A DNA stretch of 64,000 nucleotides from Orbus sasakiae (GCF_039542345.1 NZ_BAABHY010000015.1:1-64000); one strand, 5' to 3'. Positions 35,343 through 45,077 are shown, counted from the first letter of the stretch. Notes: generated by a model not told the origin, from the letters alone. Numbers and translations are program-made.

Positions 35343-36593
35343 ATGACAATTAAACAAAAACCAAAACTAAGATGGGGCTTTATTATCCTGCTTGTCGTTG
35401 GTGCTGTAGTAAATTATCTTGATCGATCTAATTTAAGTATTGCCAATACCACCATCGCACAAGAATTTGGCTTATCTCAAACGCAAATGGGCTTTTTATT
35501 ATCAGCGTTTCTGTGGCCATATGCATTAGCTAATTTACCTGCGGGTTGGTTAGTCGATAAATTTGGCCCTAAAAAGATGTTTGCATGGGCATCAGGCTTA
35601 TGGTCAGTTGTCACTATTATTTGTGGTTTTTTAAATACTTACTCAATGTTTTATGCCATGAGAGTTGTACTCGGTGTTGCCGAATCACCATTTTTTACTT
35701 CGGGCTTAAAAGCAACGCAAACGTGGTTCTCAAAAGAAGAACGGGGCGTACCTGTATCGATAATTAATACCGGATCACAAATCGCCAATGCAATTGCACC
35801 GCCACTATTAACGATTCTGATGCTAACAATGAGTTGGCGTGGTATGTTTGTTATTGTCGGGGTTTTTGGCCTACTTGTTATGCTCGTATGGCTCAAAGTA
35901 TATCGAAATCCAACCCCAGAAGAAGTCAAATTAATCAAAGGTGAAAATGATACCGAAACCTCAAAAGCAAATGAAGTGCAGGCATCGTGGGGGGATTTAC
36001 TTAAACAAAAAATGACTTGGTTTATGATTTTGGGTAACTTTGGCATTATGTTTACAATTTGGGTTTATCTAACCTGGTTACCAAGTTATTTAGAAAAAGA
36101 ACAAGGTTTTACACTTAAACAAATGGGTTGGATTGCATCAATCCCATTCTTTTGTGGCATCATTGGTGTGCTGCTTGGTGGCTTAATTTCTGACTTTGCC
36201 ATTCGTCGAGGTATACAACCTATCAATGTGCGTAAAATTCCAATTGTGGGGGGAGCCATTATTGCCGCAGCGTCAGTTGCACCGATTGCGTTTATTGATA
36301 ATACCGTCCTTAGCATTGTTCTGCTCTCTGTTGGTTATTTCGCATCCCAATTGCCATCAGGGGTAATTTGGACATTAGCCGCTGATGTCGCGCCGAGTAA
36401 TCAGGTCGGTTCACTGGGTGCTATTCAAAATTTTGGTGGTTTCTTAGGTGCAGCAATGGCGCCAATTGTGACGGGCATTATACTGGATAAAACAGGAAGC
36501 TTTGGTTATGTATTTATCTTGGGCGCTTGCTTGTTAATCATGGGCGCAATTTCATACGGTATCTTTTTGAAAAAACCGATAAGCCATCACTAA
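35343..36593 (+). CDS. MFS sugar-acid transporter (anion:cation symporter type)
   Basis: 416 residues, starting at MTIKQKPKLRWG after a clear GGGGA ribosome-binding site; a longer frame starts in the spacer. Twelve predicted membrane segments. The first helix contains NYLDRSNLSIA and loop 2-3 contains GWLVDKFGPKK. This is the pattern of the DgoT/GudP/ExuT group, which take up galactonate, glucarate or hexuronates with protons. It is the last gene of the cluster. The exact substrate cannot be read from sequence. Confidence 0.88.
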   Translation: MTIKQKPKLRWGFIILLVVGAVVNYLDRSNLSIANTTIAQEFGLSQTQMGFLLSAFLWPYALANLPAGWLVDKFGPKKMFAWASGLWSVVTIICGFLNTYSMFYAMRVVLGVAESPFFTSGLKATQTWFSKEERGVPVSIINTGSQIANAIAPPLLTILMLTMSWRGMFVIVGVFGLLVMLVWLKVYRNPTPEEVKLIKGENDTETSKANEVQASWGDLLKQKMTWFMILGNFGIMFTIWVYLTWLPSYLEKEQGFTLKQMGWIASIPFFCGIIGVLLGGLISDFAIRRGIQPINVRKIPIVGGAIIAAASVAPIAFIDNTVLSIVLLSVGYFASQLPSGVIWTLAADVAPSNQVGSLGAIQNFGGFLGAAMAPIVTGIILDKTGSFGYVFILGACLLIMGAISYGIFLKKPISHH

Positions 36594-36674
36594 GAGAAAG
36601 CTCGATAACAGTTTATATTGATTGATGATGTTGAAAACGAACATAAAATTGATAGACAAATGTGATAATCAAAT

Positions 36675-36695
36675 AAGGCGCCTTAAGGGCGCCTT
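36675..36695. terminator. Convergent terminator between the transporter gene and fdx
   Basis: AAGGCGCC / GGCGCCTT, a perfect 8-bp GC-rich stem with a 5-nt loop, 8 bp from the fdx stop. Confidence 0.7.
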
Positions 36696-36703
36696 ACTGC
36701 ATA

Positions 36704-37042
36704 TTAATGATCTTCTTTCGCGTGATTTAAGCTATATTTTGGAATTTCAACCACTAAATCAGCATTGGTCACTTTAGCCTGACAACTTAAACGGCTTTGC
36801 GGTTCAACACCCCATGCCTTATCAAGCATATCATCTTCTAGCTCTTCACTTTCTTCAAGTGAATCAAATCCTTCGCGAACAATACAATGACACGTTGAAC
36901 AAGCACACGACATTTCACATGCATGCTCAATTTCAATATCATTTCGCAACGCAACGTCGAGAATTGATTCCCCTTCCTGTGCTTCCACTGTTTTACCCTC
37001 AGGACAAAGTGAATCATTGGGTAAGAATGTTATTTTTGGCAT
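36704..37042 (-). CDS. fdx: ISC-system [2Fe-2S] ferredoxin
   Basis: Electron donor for IscS-IscU Fe-S assembly. 112 residues, adrenodoxin type. Cluster ligands Cys42, Cys48, Cys51 (CEMSCACSTC) and Cys87 region (RLSCQAK). It ends the isc operon; the iscX gene that follows fdx in E. coli is absent here. Confidence 0.96.
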   Translation of the reverse strand: MPKITFLPNDSLCPEGKTVEAQEGESILDVALRNDIEIEHACEMSCACSTCHCIVREGFDSLEESEELEDDMLDKAWGVEPQSRLSCQAKVTNADLVVEIPKYSLNHAKEDH

Positions 37043-37062
37043 AATTTTCTCTTTCTAATCAA

Positions 37063-38922
37063 TTAAATTTCGTCAACATTATGACCAGTCAGGGCTTGTC
37101 GTATTGAACGATCCATCCGTAATGCCGCAAAGTGCGCGGTAACATTATCCAACATTTTGATCTGTTTTTCGATTTCAATACTATCTTGTCCTTCAGCAAT
37201 CAACTCAAGTTTATGTTTCTCTTGCATAATGATATTTAATTCACTCGCTGAAAGCAGATCTGAATCCTTGTCTAAAGCAACTTGCAAACTGTCAATCACT
37301 CTGGCTGCTTCAACTTTTTGCTCTAGCAATCGTCGAGCTAATTTATCATACTCAGCATGACTTAATGAATCCTGAATCATATTCGCGATTTCTTTATCAG
37401 TCAGTCCATACGACGGCTTAACTTGGATCGCTGCTTGTATACCTGTTGATTTTTCCATAGCGGTAACACTCAGTAAACCATCAGCATCCACTTGGAACGT
37501 AACGCGAATATGCGCACCACCTGCTGGCATTGGCGGAATACCACGTAATGTAAACTGAGCCAGAGAACGACAATCAGCAACGGTTTCACGTTCACCTTGT
37601 AAAACATGAATCATCATTGCCGTTTGACCATCTTTGAAAGTGGTAAACTCTTGGGCTCTGGCACAAGGGATAGTGCTGTTACGTGGAATGATTTTTTCCA
37701 CTAACTCTCCCATGGTTTCAATACCTAATGATAAAGGAATCACGTCAAGCAGCAACATATCAGAATCAGGTTTATTGCCAACCAGGATATCCGCCTGAAT
37801 TGCAGCGCCAATCGCCACAACTTTATCAGGATCAATTGATGTCAATGGCGTACGTCCAAAAAACTGTTCAACTTTATGACGTACGCAAGGCACTCTGGTG
37901 GAGCCCCCAACCATCACGACTTCAACCACCTCATCAGTCGTTACACCCGCATCTTTTAAAGCGCGTCGACAAGAGAGTAAAGTCCGATTAATAAGTGGTT
38001 CAATAATCTGTTCAAATTGACTACGACTCACTTCACCGTGCCAATCAGCAAAATCGACGTTGACACTGTGTTGTGCTGACAAATCAATTTTAACTTGCGT
38101 AGCAAGATCAAATAAGCGACGGTGTATATAAGGATCAGCATTCATATCAATATTGGCTTGCTCTGCAATCCATTTTGCTAATAGATGGTCGAAGTCATCA
38201 CCACCTAATGCCGAATCACCGCCGGTTGCCAGAACTTCAAAGACACCCTTACTCAAGCGTAAAATGGAAATATCAAATGTACCACCACCTAAATCATAGA
38301 TGGCAATAACGCCTTCATGACCGGAATCTAAACCATAAGCAATGGCTGCAGCAGTTGGTTCATTGAGTAAACGCAATACATGTAAGCCGGCTAAATTTGC
38401 TGCATCTTTCGTCGCTTGGCGCTGCGCATCATCAAAATAAGCTGGTACCGTAATCACTACTCCATCAAGTTCACCATCCAATGTTTCATTTGCACGAATA
38501 GCCAATGCATTTAAAATATCAGAAGACACCTGAATAGGATTGACTTTTTTATTGGGTAAATCAAGAACTGGCACGCCATTTTCTGTAGACAAAAATGCGT
38601 AAGGAAACTGCGTATTATCAATATCTGATAAGTGCCTTCCCATTAAACGTTTTATCGAACTAACCGTGTTTTGTGGATCAACCGCAGCATATTTTTTGGC
38701 GTTTTTTCCGACAGTAATTAATGCATTACCATCATGATTATTACCATAATGGACAACAGAAGGAAGTAAATGATGGCCTTCGGTATCAGGTAGCGTCTCA
38801 GCTTTGCCGCTACGTACAGTCGCAACGAGTGAGTTAGTGGTACCTAAATCAATTCCAACCGCTAATCGATGCTGGTGTGGCGCTGGAGTTAGACCTGGCT
38901 CACTAATTTGTAATAATACCAT
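37063..38922 (-). CDS. hscA: Fe-S assembly Hsp70 chaperone HscA
   Basis: ATPase that binds the LPPVK motif of IscU and promotes cluster transfer. 619 residues. N-terminal ATPase starts VGIDLGTTNSLVATV, with NEPTAAAIAYGL and GGGTFDISIL. The C-terminal substrate-binding domain is complete. 51 bp downstream of hscB. Confidence 0.97.
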   Translation of the reverse strand: MVLLQISEPGLTPAPHQHRLAVGIDLGTTNSLVATVRSGKAETLPDTEGHHLLPSVVHYGNNHDGNALITVGKNAKKYAAVDPQNTVSSIKRLMGRHLSDIDNTQFPYAFLSTENGVPVLDLPNKKVNPIQVSSDILNALAIRANETLDGELDGVVITVPAYFDDAQRQATKDAANLAGLHVLRLLNEPTAAAIAYGLDSGHEGVIAIYDLGGGTFDISILRLSKGVFEVLATGGDSALGGDDFDHLLAKWIAEQANIDMNADPYIHRRLFDLATQVKIDLSAQHSVNVDFADWHGEVSRSQFEQIIEPLINRTLLSCRRALKDAGVTTDEVVEVVMVGGSTRVPCVRHKVEQFFGRTPLTSIDPDKVVAIGAAIQADILVGNKPDSDMLLLDVIPLSLGIETMGELVEKIIPRNSTIPCARAQEFTTFKDGQTAMMIHVLQGERETVADCRSLAQFTLRGIPPMPAGGAHIRVTFQVDADGLLSVTAMEKSTGIQAAIQVKPSYGLTDKEIANMIQDSLSHAEYDKLARRLLEQKVEAARVIDSLQVALDKDSDLLSASELNIIMQEKHKLELIAEGQDSIEIEKQIKMLDNVTAHFAALRMDRSIRQALTGHNVDEI

Positions 38923-38973
38923 TAAATTTTCTCTTAGAATGGATGATTTATAACGGCTTCATATAAATAAAAA

Positions 38974-39501
38974 TTATAAATCAAATTGCTTTTCTTGCAG
39001 CAGCTCTATATGTTCAATCAATCGGGCAAAATAACGTAATTTATAAACTAACGTTTTAGCGTTTTGCCAATCCGTTTGCGTAATGGCGTGAAGCAAATTA
39101 TCATAAATCGCTTTTTTACGCGCGATAACTTCTGCATAAAACACATCTAACAAAGCCCAGTCTTGTGTTGATTCAATATCATCAAGCCTTTCACGAAGTT
39201 CAAATTGTTCGCTAAGAAACTCAAGATCACGAATCGTATCATGCTCTGTATCAATATCAATCCCTTGCATACTGACACGATACTCTGCCGCTTTAACTGG
39301 ATCTTTTAACGTACGGTAACCTGTATTGATGGTTGCTGACTTTTGCATTATTGCCGCTTTTTCACTATCACTAGCCGTCGCATAGTTATCAGGGTGAAAT
39401 TGCCGCTGTAATTGCTGATAGTGAGCACTGAGTTTTACCGTATCAACCGGTAAAATTACCGGTAATTGAAACAGGGCAAAATAGTTACTTGAGTCAAACA
39501 T
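38974..39501 (-). CDS. hscB: Fe-S assembly J-domain co-chaperone HscB
   Basis: Delivers IscU to HscA and stimulates its ATPase. 175 residues. J domain at the N-terminus with the HPD motif (QFHPDNYA) and a C-terminal three-helix IscU-binding domain. In the isc operon between iscA and hscA. Confidence 0.96.
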   Translation of the reverse strand: MFDSSNYFALFQLPVILPVDTVKLSAHYQQLQRQFHPDNYATASDSEKAAIMQKSATINTGYRTLKDPVKAAEYRVSMQGIDIDTEHDTIRDLEFLSEQFELRERLDDIESTQDWALLDVFYAEVIARKKAIYDNLLHAITQTDWQNAKTLVYKLRYFARLIEHIELLQEKQFDL

Positions 39502-39528
39502 GATTTAAATACCTAGTTAAAAAAGGGA

Positions 39529-39852
39529 TTAAACATTAAAGCTTTCGCCACAACCACACTCGTTTTGAATGTTTGGATTTTTAAATTTAAATCCTTCATT
39601 CAATCCCTCTTTAACAAAGTCTAACTCAGTGCCATCGATATATACTAAGCTTTTTTTGTCAACAATGATTTTAACGTTTTTGTCTTCAAATACACTATCA
39701 TCATCATTGATACCATCTGCAAATTCAAGTACATAGGCCATACCAGAACAACCTGATGTTTTCACACCCAATCTTAAGCCAACCCCTTTACCGCGGTTAG
39801 CTAAGAATGATTGAACACGAATGGCGGCATTATCTGTTAATGTAATAGACAT
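39529..39852 (-). CDS. iscA: A-type iron-sulfur carrier IscA
   Basis: Carries Fe-S clusters to apoproteins. 107 residues, the standard length. Ligands Cys35 (SGCSG), Cys99 and Cys101 (ECGCG) are at E. coli positions. Confidence 0.97.
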   Translation of the reverse strand: MSITLTDNAAIRVQSFLANRGKGVGLRLGVKTSGCSGMAYVLEFADGINDDDSVFEDKNVKIIVDKKSLVYIDGTELDFVKEGLNEGFKFKNPNIQNECGCGESFNV

Positions 39853-39891
39853 ATTTAATCCTTATCTTTATCTACTAATAACGATATCGAT

Positions 39892-40272
39892 TTATTTTTT
39901 CTTGCTCTTATAGTCGTCAATGGCCGCTTTTATAGCATCTTCTGCTAGAATTGAACAGTGAATTTTTACAGGAGGCAGTGCTAATTCTTCTGCAATGTCC
40001 GTATTTTTAATGGCTCCCGCTTCATCAAGCGATTTACCTTTAATCCACTCAGTGACTAGCGAACTTGACGCTATAGCGCTACCGCATCCATAGGTTTTAA
40101 ATTTTGCGTCTTCAATGATACCCTTATCATTAACTTTAATTTGTAAACGCATGACGTCACCACACGCTGGCGCGCCAACCATACCACTACCGACATTTGG
40201 ATCGTTTTTATCAAATGAACCCACATTACGAGGATTTTCGTAATGATCGACAACTTTATCACTATAAGCCAT
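39892..40272 (-). CDS. iscU: Fe-S cluster scaffold IscU
   Basis: Scaffold for new clusters. The start at MAYSDKVVDH is fixed by GAGGAAA upstream and family alignment. 126 residues. Cys37, Cys63 and Cys106 and the HscA-recognition motif LPPVK (99-103) are intact. Confidence 0.97.
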   Translation of the reverse strand: MAYSDKVVDHYENPRNVGSFDKNDPNVGSGMVGAPACGDVMRLQIKVNDKGIIEDAKFKTYGCGSAIASSSLVTEWIKGKSLDEAGAIKNTDIAEELALPPVKIHCSILAEDAIKAAIDDYKSKKK

Positions 40273-40295
40273 AATATTTTCCTCGTTGTTGGTGA

Positions 40296-41510
40296 TTAGT
40301 GTGCTGACCACTGAATTTGTGATAAATCAACACCATCTTTGAACATTTCCCACAATGGTGAAAGTTCACGTAAACGCCCAATGCAATCATGAAGCAGTTT
40401 AATCACATAATCCACTTCTTCTTCTGTACTAAAACGGCCAAATGAAAAACGAATCGAGCTATGTGCTAATTCATCATTGAGGCCTAAAGCTCGCAGTACA
40501 TATGAAGGTTCAAGGCTCGCTGATGTACACGCAGAACCAGATGATACGGCTAAGTCTTTTAATGCCATCATTAATGATTCGCCTTCAACATACGCAAAGC
40601 TGACATTTAAAATATTTTGTACACCATGCTCAAGTGAACCATTTAGGTATACTTCATCAATATCTTTCAAGCCATTCCATAGTCGTTCTTTTAACTTCTG
40701 TAGACGCGCCATTTCAGTTGCCATTTCTTCTTTAGCAATGTGATAAGCTTCACCCATGCCTGCAATTTGATGCACCGCTAACGTCCCTGAACGCATACCA
40801 CGTTCATGACCACCACCGTGCATTTGGGCTTCAATACGAATTCGGGGTTTACGTCTGACATATAACCCGCCGATGCCTTTTGGTCCATATAATTTATGGC
40901 TCGAAAATGACATTAGGTCAACTTTGATTTTACTTAAATCGATTGGCAATTTACCCACACTTTGGGTTGCATCAACATGGAAAATAATGCCTTTTTTGCG
41001 GCACATTTCACCAATTTTCTCAATATCTTGAATAACACCGGTTTCGTTATTGACGTGCATAATTGAGACCACCACCGTATCATCACGCATCGCTTGCTCA
41101 AGTTTAGCTAAATCAATAATCCCGTCTGATTCTGGTGCTAAATAGGTGACCTCAAAACCTTCACGTTCAAGCTGGCGACAAGTATCAAGCACCGCTTTAT
41201 GTTCTGTTTTGCAAGTAATGATATGTTTGCCCTTTGACTGATAAAAGTGTGCAGCACCTTTAATCGCCAAATTATCAGCTTCGGTCGCACCAGAGGTAAA
41301 GACAATCTCACGCGCGTCAGCACCGATTAAATCTGCAATTTGATTACGTGCAATATCAACAGCCTCTTCAGCCTGCCAGCCAAAACGGTGTGAACGAGAA
41401 GCTGGGTTACCAAATATGCCGTCAAGCGTTAAAAATTGCATCATTTTTTCTGCAACTCTTGGATCTACTGGCGTGGTTGCCGCATAGTCCATATAAATTG
41501 GAAGTTTCAT
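40296..41510 (-). CDS. iscS: Cysteine desulfurase IscS
   Basis: PLP enzyme that provides persulfide sulfur to IscU, TusA and ThiI. 404 residues. PLP lysine in SFSSHKLYGPKG; catalytic loop cysteine in SSGSACTSAS. Second gene of iscRSUA-hscBA-fdx. The orphan TusB at 11598 would depend on this sulfur source. Confidence 0.98.
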   Translation of the reverse strand: MKLPIYMDYAATTPVDPRVAEKMMQFLTLDGIFGNPASRSHRFGWQAEEAVDIARNQIADLIGADAREIVFTSGATEADNLAIKGAAHFYQSKGKHIITCKTEHKAVLDTCRQLEREGFEVTYLAPESDGIIDLAKLEQAMRDDTVVVSIMHVNNETGVIQDIEKIGEMCRKKGIIFHVDATQSVGKLPIDLSKIKVDLMSFSSHKLYGPKGIGGLYVRRKPRIRIEAQMHGGGHERGMRSGTLAVHQIAGMGEAYHIAKEEMATEMARLQKLKERLWNGLKDIDEVYLNGSLEHGVQNILNVSFAYVEGESLMMALKDLAVSSGSACTSASLEPSYVLRALGLNDELAHSSIRFSFGRFSTEEEVDYVIKLLHDCIGRLRELSPLWEMFKDGVDLSQIQWSAH

Positions 41511-41543
41511 TTATTGCTCCAATAATAAATATTATATTCTTTA

Positions 41544-42002
41544 TTAGTTAAGATGATTGATTCGAATTAGACTACTTTGCCTATCTGCAACAGCCTGAAC
41601 ATCTTTGTTTTTCACTAGCTCACTTAGTGTAATATTGGTCAGGAAGCTATCTATTCGTTCACTTAGATCATTCCACAGAGTGTGAGTTAAGCATTTAACG
41701 CCCCCTTGACACCCTTCTTCACCGTGACATTTAGTCGCCGTTACCGACTCATCAACGGCTTTAACGATTGCACTAATCGCAATCTCATGCATTCCTCGCC
41801 CAAGCACATAACCACCACCAGGGCCTCTAACACTGGTTACTAAACCATTTTTTCTTAAACGAGCAAATAATTGCTCTAAATAAGATAGTGAGATTTCCTG
41901 TCGCTCCGAAATTTCAGCTAATGAAACTGGGCCATGGCTTGAATGAAGTGCAACATCAAGCATTGCTGTAACAGCATAACGTCCTTTTGATGTTAATTTC
42001 AT
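41544..42002 (-). CDS. iscR: Fe-S-sensing regulator IscR
   Basis: Rrf2-family repressor of the isc operon when holding [2Fe-2S]. 152 residues. N-terminal winged helix begins MKLTSKGRYAVTAMLD; cluster ligands Cys92, Cys98 and Cys104 (CHGEEGCQGGVKC) fall at E. coli positions. Two IscR-like boxes lie in its promoter, so the feedback loop is probably conserved. Confidence 0.97.
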   Translation of the reverse strand: MKLTSKGRYAVTAMLDVALHSSHGPVSLAEISERQEISLSYLEQLFARLRKNGLVTSVRGPGGGYVLGRGMHEIAISAIVKAVDESVTATKCHGEEGCQGGVKCLTHTLWNDLSERIDSFLTNITLSELVKNKDVQAVADRQSSLIRINHLN

Positions 42003-42030
42003 AGATACGCCCTCTTTTGATAATGTGATT

Positions 42031-42058
42031 ATTGTATATATCCATTACTTTTAGTCAA
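42031..42058 (-). promoter_or_regulatory. iscR promoter
   Basis: Minus-strand TTGACT (42053-42058), 16-bp spacer and TACAAT (42031-42036). The -35 lies within IscR box 2. Confidence 0.65.
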
Positions 42059-42087
42059 GTATTTAGTTGACTAATTTAGTCGGATAT
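42038..42087. promoter_or_regulatory. Two adjacent IscR-type binding sites
   Basis: Box 1 (42063-42087), read on the minus strand, starts ATATCCGACTAAATTAGTC and matches the type 1 IscR consensus ATASYYGACTRWWWYAGTCRRSTAT at all but two positions. Box 2 (42038-42062) matches in its first half (ATACTTGACTAAA) only and overlaps the -35. Confidence 0.75.
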
Positions 42088-42103
42088 AAAAAATAGGCAA
42101 TAC

Positions 42104-42135
42104 CTATAAAAAAAAGTCGGTGCATAAGCACCGAC
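42104..42135 (-). terminator. Terminator of the nar operon
   Basis: GTCGGTGC / GCACCGAC, a perfect 8-bp stem with an ATAA loop (42116-42135), followed on the minus strand by TTTTTTTATAGG. It lies 21 bp after the narI stop. Confidence 0.92.
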
Positions 42136-42156
42136 AAGGAAAGTACAGGTTTTGTC

Positions 42157-42834
42157 TTAACGACGGGTTCGGACGATTTGATATCGTCTGAATAGATACT
42201 CGGCAGGCACACTCCATATATGCACTAAACGAGTAAATGGGAAAATTAGGAAGATTGTCATTCCTAATACAATGTGGATTTCATAAATCACGGGTACATT
42301 AGCCAAATTATGACTTGCACCAAATTGGAATGTGGCAATATCTTGACACCATTGTGATAATGACAGCATCACACTACCATCTAAGTGATGGGTAGAGGCC
42401 ACAATGGTACTTAAACCGAGGATCACTTGCACAACTAAAATCACAATGACCAGAATATCCCCAGTGCTTGATGTAGCACGAACGCGAGGGTTTAATAAAC
42501 GACGAATCATTAATGTGCCCCCGCCAATTAACACCATGACTCCGCAAATCCCCCCTGCGGTCATGGCTAGAATTTGCTTATGTTGAGCAGAGATGACACT
42601 TTCATAAAGCCAATGTGGTGTTAATAATCCCACCATATGGCCCAAGAAAATACCAATAATACCAATATGAAATAAATTCGAAGCCCAACGCATGTTCTTT
42701 TTACTTAACATCTGACTTGATTGAGCACGCCATGTGTATTGACCATAGTCATAGCGCAATAAGCTACCAAGCAGAAAGACAACCGTAACAATGTAGGGAT
42801 AAAAATCGAAAAAGAATGAATGAATAAAGCTCAT
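42157..42834 (-). CDS. narI: Respiratory nitrate reductase gamma subunit (cytochrome b)
   Basis: Membrane subunit that oxidises quinol and passes electrons through two b hemes to NarH. 225 residues, five membrane helices. Heme ligands His56, His66, His187 and His205 are all at E. coli positions. Its start overlaps the narJ stop by 4 nt. Confidence 0.97.
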   Translation of the reverse strand: MSFIHSFFFDFYPYIVTVVFLLGSLLRYDYGQYTWRAQSSQMLSKKNMRWASNLFHIGIIGIFLGHMVGLLTPHWLYESVISAQHKQILAMTAGGICGVMVLIGGGTLMIRRLLNPRVRATSSTGDILVIVILVVQVILGLSTIVASTHHLDGSVMLSLSQWCQDIATFQFGASHNLANVPVIYEIHIVLGMTIFLIFPFTRLVHIWSVPAEYLFRRYQIVRTRR

Positions 42835-43529
42835 GAGCAGCTCCTTGAATCATCACCTACTGTAATATAATAGGTTGAATTATTAACACTTTTAGTATTG
42901 TCATTATTAATAGCACCTTGAAATAACACTTGGGTTTCTAACCATGCTTTATCAATGGCTTCGGTTGTATCATCTGGCGTTTCACCCGCTACTTTTTGGC
43001 GTAAGCCATCATCGTCCATTTGATGCTCTGAAAGTTGATAAAGTGTCTGGAATAAAACAGAATAAGTACTGTTTTTCTTTTCAAGACGTAATGCAATTAA
43101 GCGTAAAATTAATGCAATATTGCCTAACCATTTTTGGCACTCAGCTTTCGGTAATAAAGACAGATACTCTAAAAATAACGGTAAATAGTCAGGCAATTGA
43201 TTAACGGATAATTCAATCCCCTGTTCTTTATACCGTTCAATCAAATCAACCATTGCTTGACCACGATCTCGCGAATCACCATGCACATGTTCAAATAACA
43301 GTAACGACGTCATATTCCCAATATCAAAAGTTTGATAATACATCGCTTGAGCATCAAGTAATGACATCGAAAAATAGTGGTCAATAAATTCGATTAACTG
43401 CGTCTTTTGCCCAGACGCGAGTTCATCATCATTTAATACACTAATTTCGCTAATTAATTCATCTTTAGCCTGCCACAAATCCTCAGTCGGATAGTCTAAT
43501 AGACACGAGAATATTTTACAGCATCGCAT
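42831..43529 (-). CDS. narJ: Nitrate reductase assembly chaperone NarJ
   Basis: Binds apo-NarG and oversees cofactor insertion; not part of the final enzyme. 232 residues, all-helical. Contains LLFEHVHGDSRDRGQAM, the conserved NarJ/TorD-like motif. Overlaps narH by TAATG and narI by 4 nt. Confidence 0.95.
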   Translation of the reverse strand: MRCCKIFSCLLDYPTEDLWQAKDELISEISVLNDDELASGQKTQLIEFIDHYFSMSLLDAQAMYYQTFDIGNMTSLLLFEHVHGDSRDRGQAMVDLIERYKEQGIELSVNQLPDYLPLFLEYLSLLPKAECQKWLGNIALILRLIALRLEKKNSTYSVLFQTLYQLSEHQMDDDGLRQKVAGETPDDTTEAIDKAWLETQVLFQGAINNDNTKSVNNSTYYITVGDDSRSCS

Positions 43530-45073
43530 TATCGACCTCCTTTTGTATCCGTAATATCCACCGCATCAATACGCTGTGCGTTAAAAAGATTAAATGGGTT
43601 ATCACTACCACTACAGCCATCACCAAAAGTAAAACCACACGATCCCTGTTCAATAAAGGCGGGTCTTGATAACGTTGATGTTAATTCTGAGTGATGGGTT
43701 GGAATCACAAAACGATCTTCATAATTTGCGATCGCTAAATAACGATACATTTCTTGTATTTGCGGTTCAGTTAAGCCAACATCTTTTAGTACGTCATCAT
43801 GTTTGACGTTATCAACTTCTTCACCACGTTTATAAATACGCATAGCGATCATACGTTTTAACGCTAGAATAACAGGCGCTTCGTCACCTGCAGTTAATAA
43901 ATTAGCTAAATATTTTGCTGGTATTCTTAACTGTTCAATGTCTGGTAATATGCCTTGTTTATCAAGGTCTTCATTACCAATGACAGATTGAATTGGTGAT
44001 AAAGGCGGTACATACCAAACCATTGGTAATGTGCGATATTCAGGATGGAGCGGTAGCGCTAATTGCCAATCAATGGCTAGCTTGTAAACCGGTGAACGCT
44101 GCGCTGCATCAATCACACTTTGCTCAACACCATCAGCCAACGCTTGTGCAATTACGTCTGGATCATTTGGATCAAGGAATATCGATAATTGCTTCTGGTA
44201 TAAATCTTGAGTGTCTTCGGTTGACGCGGCATCCCGAATTTTATCCGCATCATAAAAAATCACACCTAAGTAGCGGATTCGACCCACACATGTTTCAGAA
44301 CAGACCGTCGGTTGACCCGATTCAATACGTGGATAACAGAAAATACATTTTTCAGATTTACCACTTTTCCAGTTGAAATAGATTTTTTTGTACGGGCAGC
44401 CTGATACACACATTCGCCAACCACGACACTTATCTTGATCAATAAGAACAATGCCATCTTCTTCGCGTTTATAAATCGCACCGCTTGGGCATGATGCTAC
44501 ACAAGCTGGGTTTAAACAATGCTCACAAAGACGTGGTAAATAAGCTAAAAATGTATTTTCAAATTTGCCATACATCTCTTTTTCAATATCAGCAAAATTA
44601 TAATCTTTACCACGTTTTGAGAATTCACCGCCTAAATCATCTTCCCAGTTTGGACCCGAGATGATCTTTTTAATTTTTAACCCAGTAATTTGCGAGTAAG
44701 GTTTAGCAATTGGCTGCGCTTTTGACTCTGGCGCATTTTGCAAATGTTCATAGTTATAATCAAAAGGTTCATAGTAATCATCAATTTCAGGTAAATTAGG
44801 ATTAGAAAAAATTCCCGATAATAACCCAACACGGTTACCCGCTTTTAATGTTAAACGGCCCTTTTTATCAAGTTCCCAACCACCTTTCCAGCGCTGTTGA
44901 TTCTCCCACTCAACAGGAAAACCAACCCCTGGTTTACTTTCTACATTATTAAACCAGGCATATTCTACACCCGGTCTATTTGTCCATACATTTTTACATG
45001 TAACAGAGCAAGTGTGGCATCCAATACATTTATCAAGATTCAATACCATACCAATTTGTGCACGTACTTTCAT
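43529..45073 (-). CDS. narH: Respiratory nitrate reductase beta subunit
   Basis: Carries one [3Fe-4S] and three [4Fe-4S] clusters between NarI and NarG. The start at MKVRAQIGMVLNL follows GAGGAG and matches the family. 514 residues. Cys groups CIGCHTCSVTCKNVW, CEHCLNPACVASCPSG, CRGWRMCVSGCPYKK (Trp in place of one Cys, as in the [3Fe-4S] site of NarH) and CIFCYPR...CSETC are all present. Confidence 0.97.
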   Translation of the reverse strand: MKVRAQIGMVLNLDKCIGCHTCSVTCKNVWTNRPGVEYAWFNNVESKPGVGFPVEWENQQRWKGGWELDKKGRLTLKAGNRVGLLSGIFSNPNLPEIDDYYEPFDYNYEHLQNAPESKAQPIAKPYSQITGLKIKKIISGPNWEDDLGGEFSKRGKDYNFADIEKEMYGKFENTFLAYLPRLCEHCLNPACVASCPSGAIYKREEDGIVLIDQDKCRGWRMCVSGCPYKKIYFNWKSGKSEKCIFCYPRIESGQPTVCSETCVGRIRYLGVIFYDADKIRDAASTEDTQDLYQKQLSIFLDPNDPDVIAQALADGVEQSVIDAAQRSPVYKLAIDWQLALPLHPEYRTLPMVWYVPPLSPIQSVIGNEDLDKQGILPDIEQLRIPAKYLANLLTAGDEAPVILALKRMIAMRIYKRGEEVDNVKHDDVLKDVGLTEPQIQEMYRYLAIANYEDRFVIPTHHSELTSTLSRPAFIEQGSCGFTFGDGCSGSDNPFNLFNAQRIDAVDITDTKGGR

Positions 45074-45077
45074 GAAT

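Noticed and set aside
43529..45073. Loss of a cluster cysteine in narH (CRGW)
   Set aside because: Trp at this position is normal for the [3Fe-4S] cluster of NarH.
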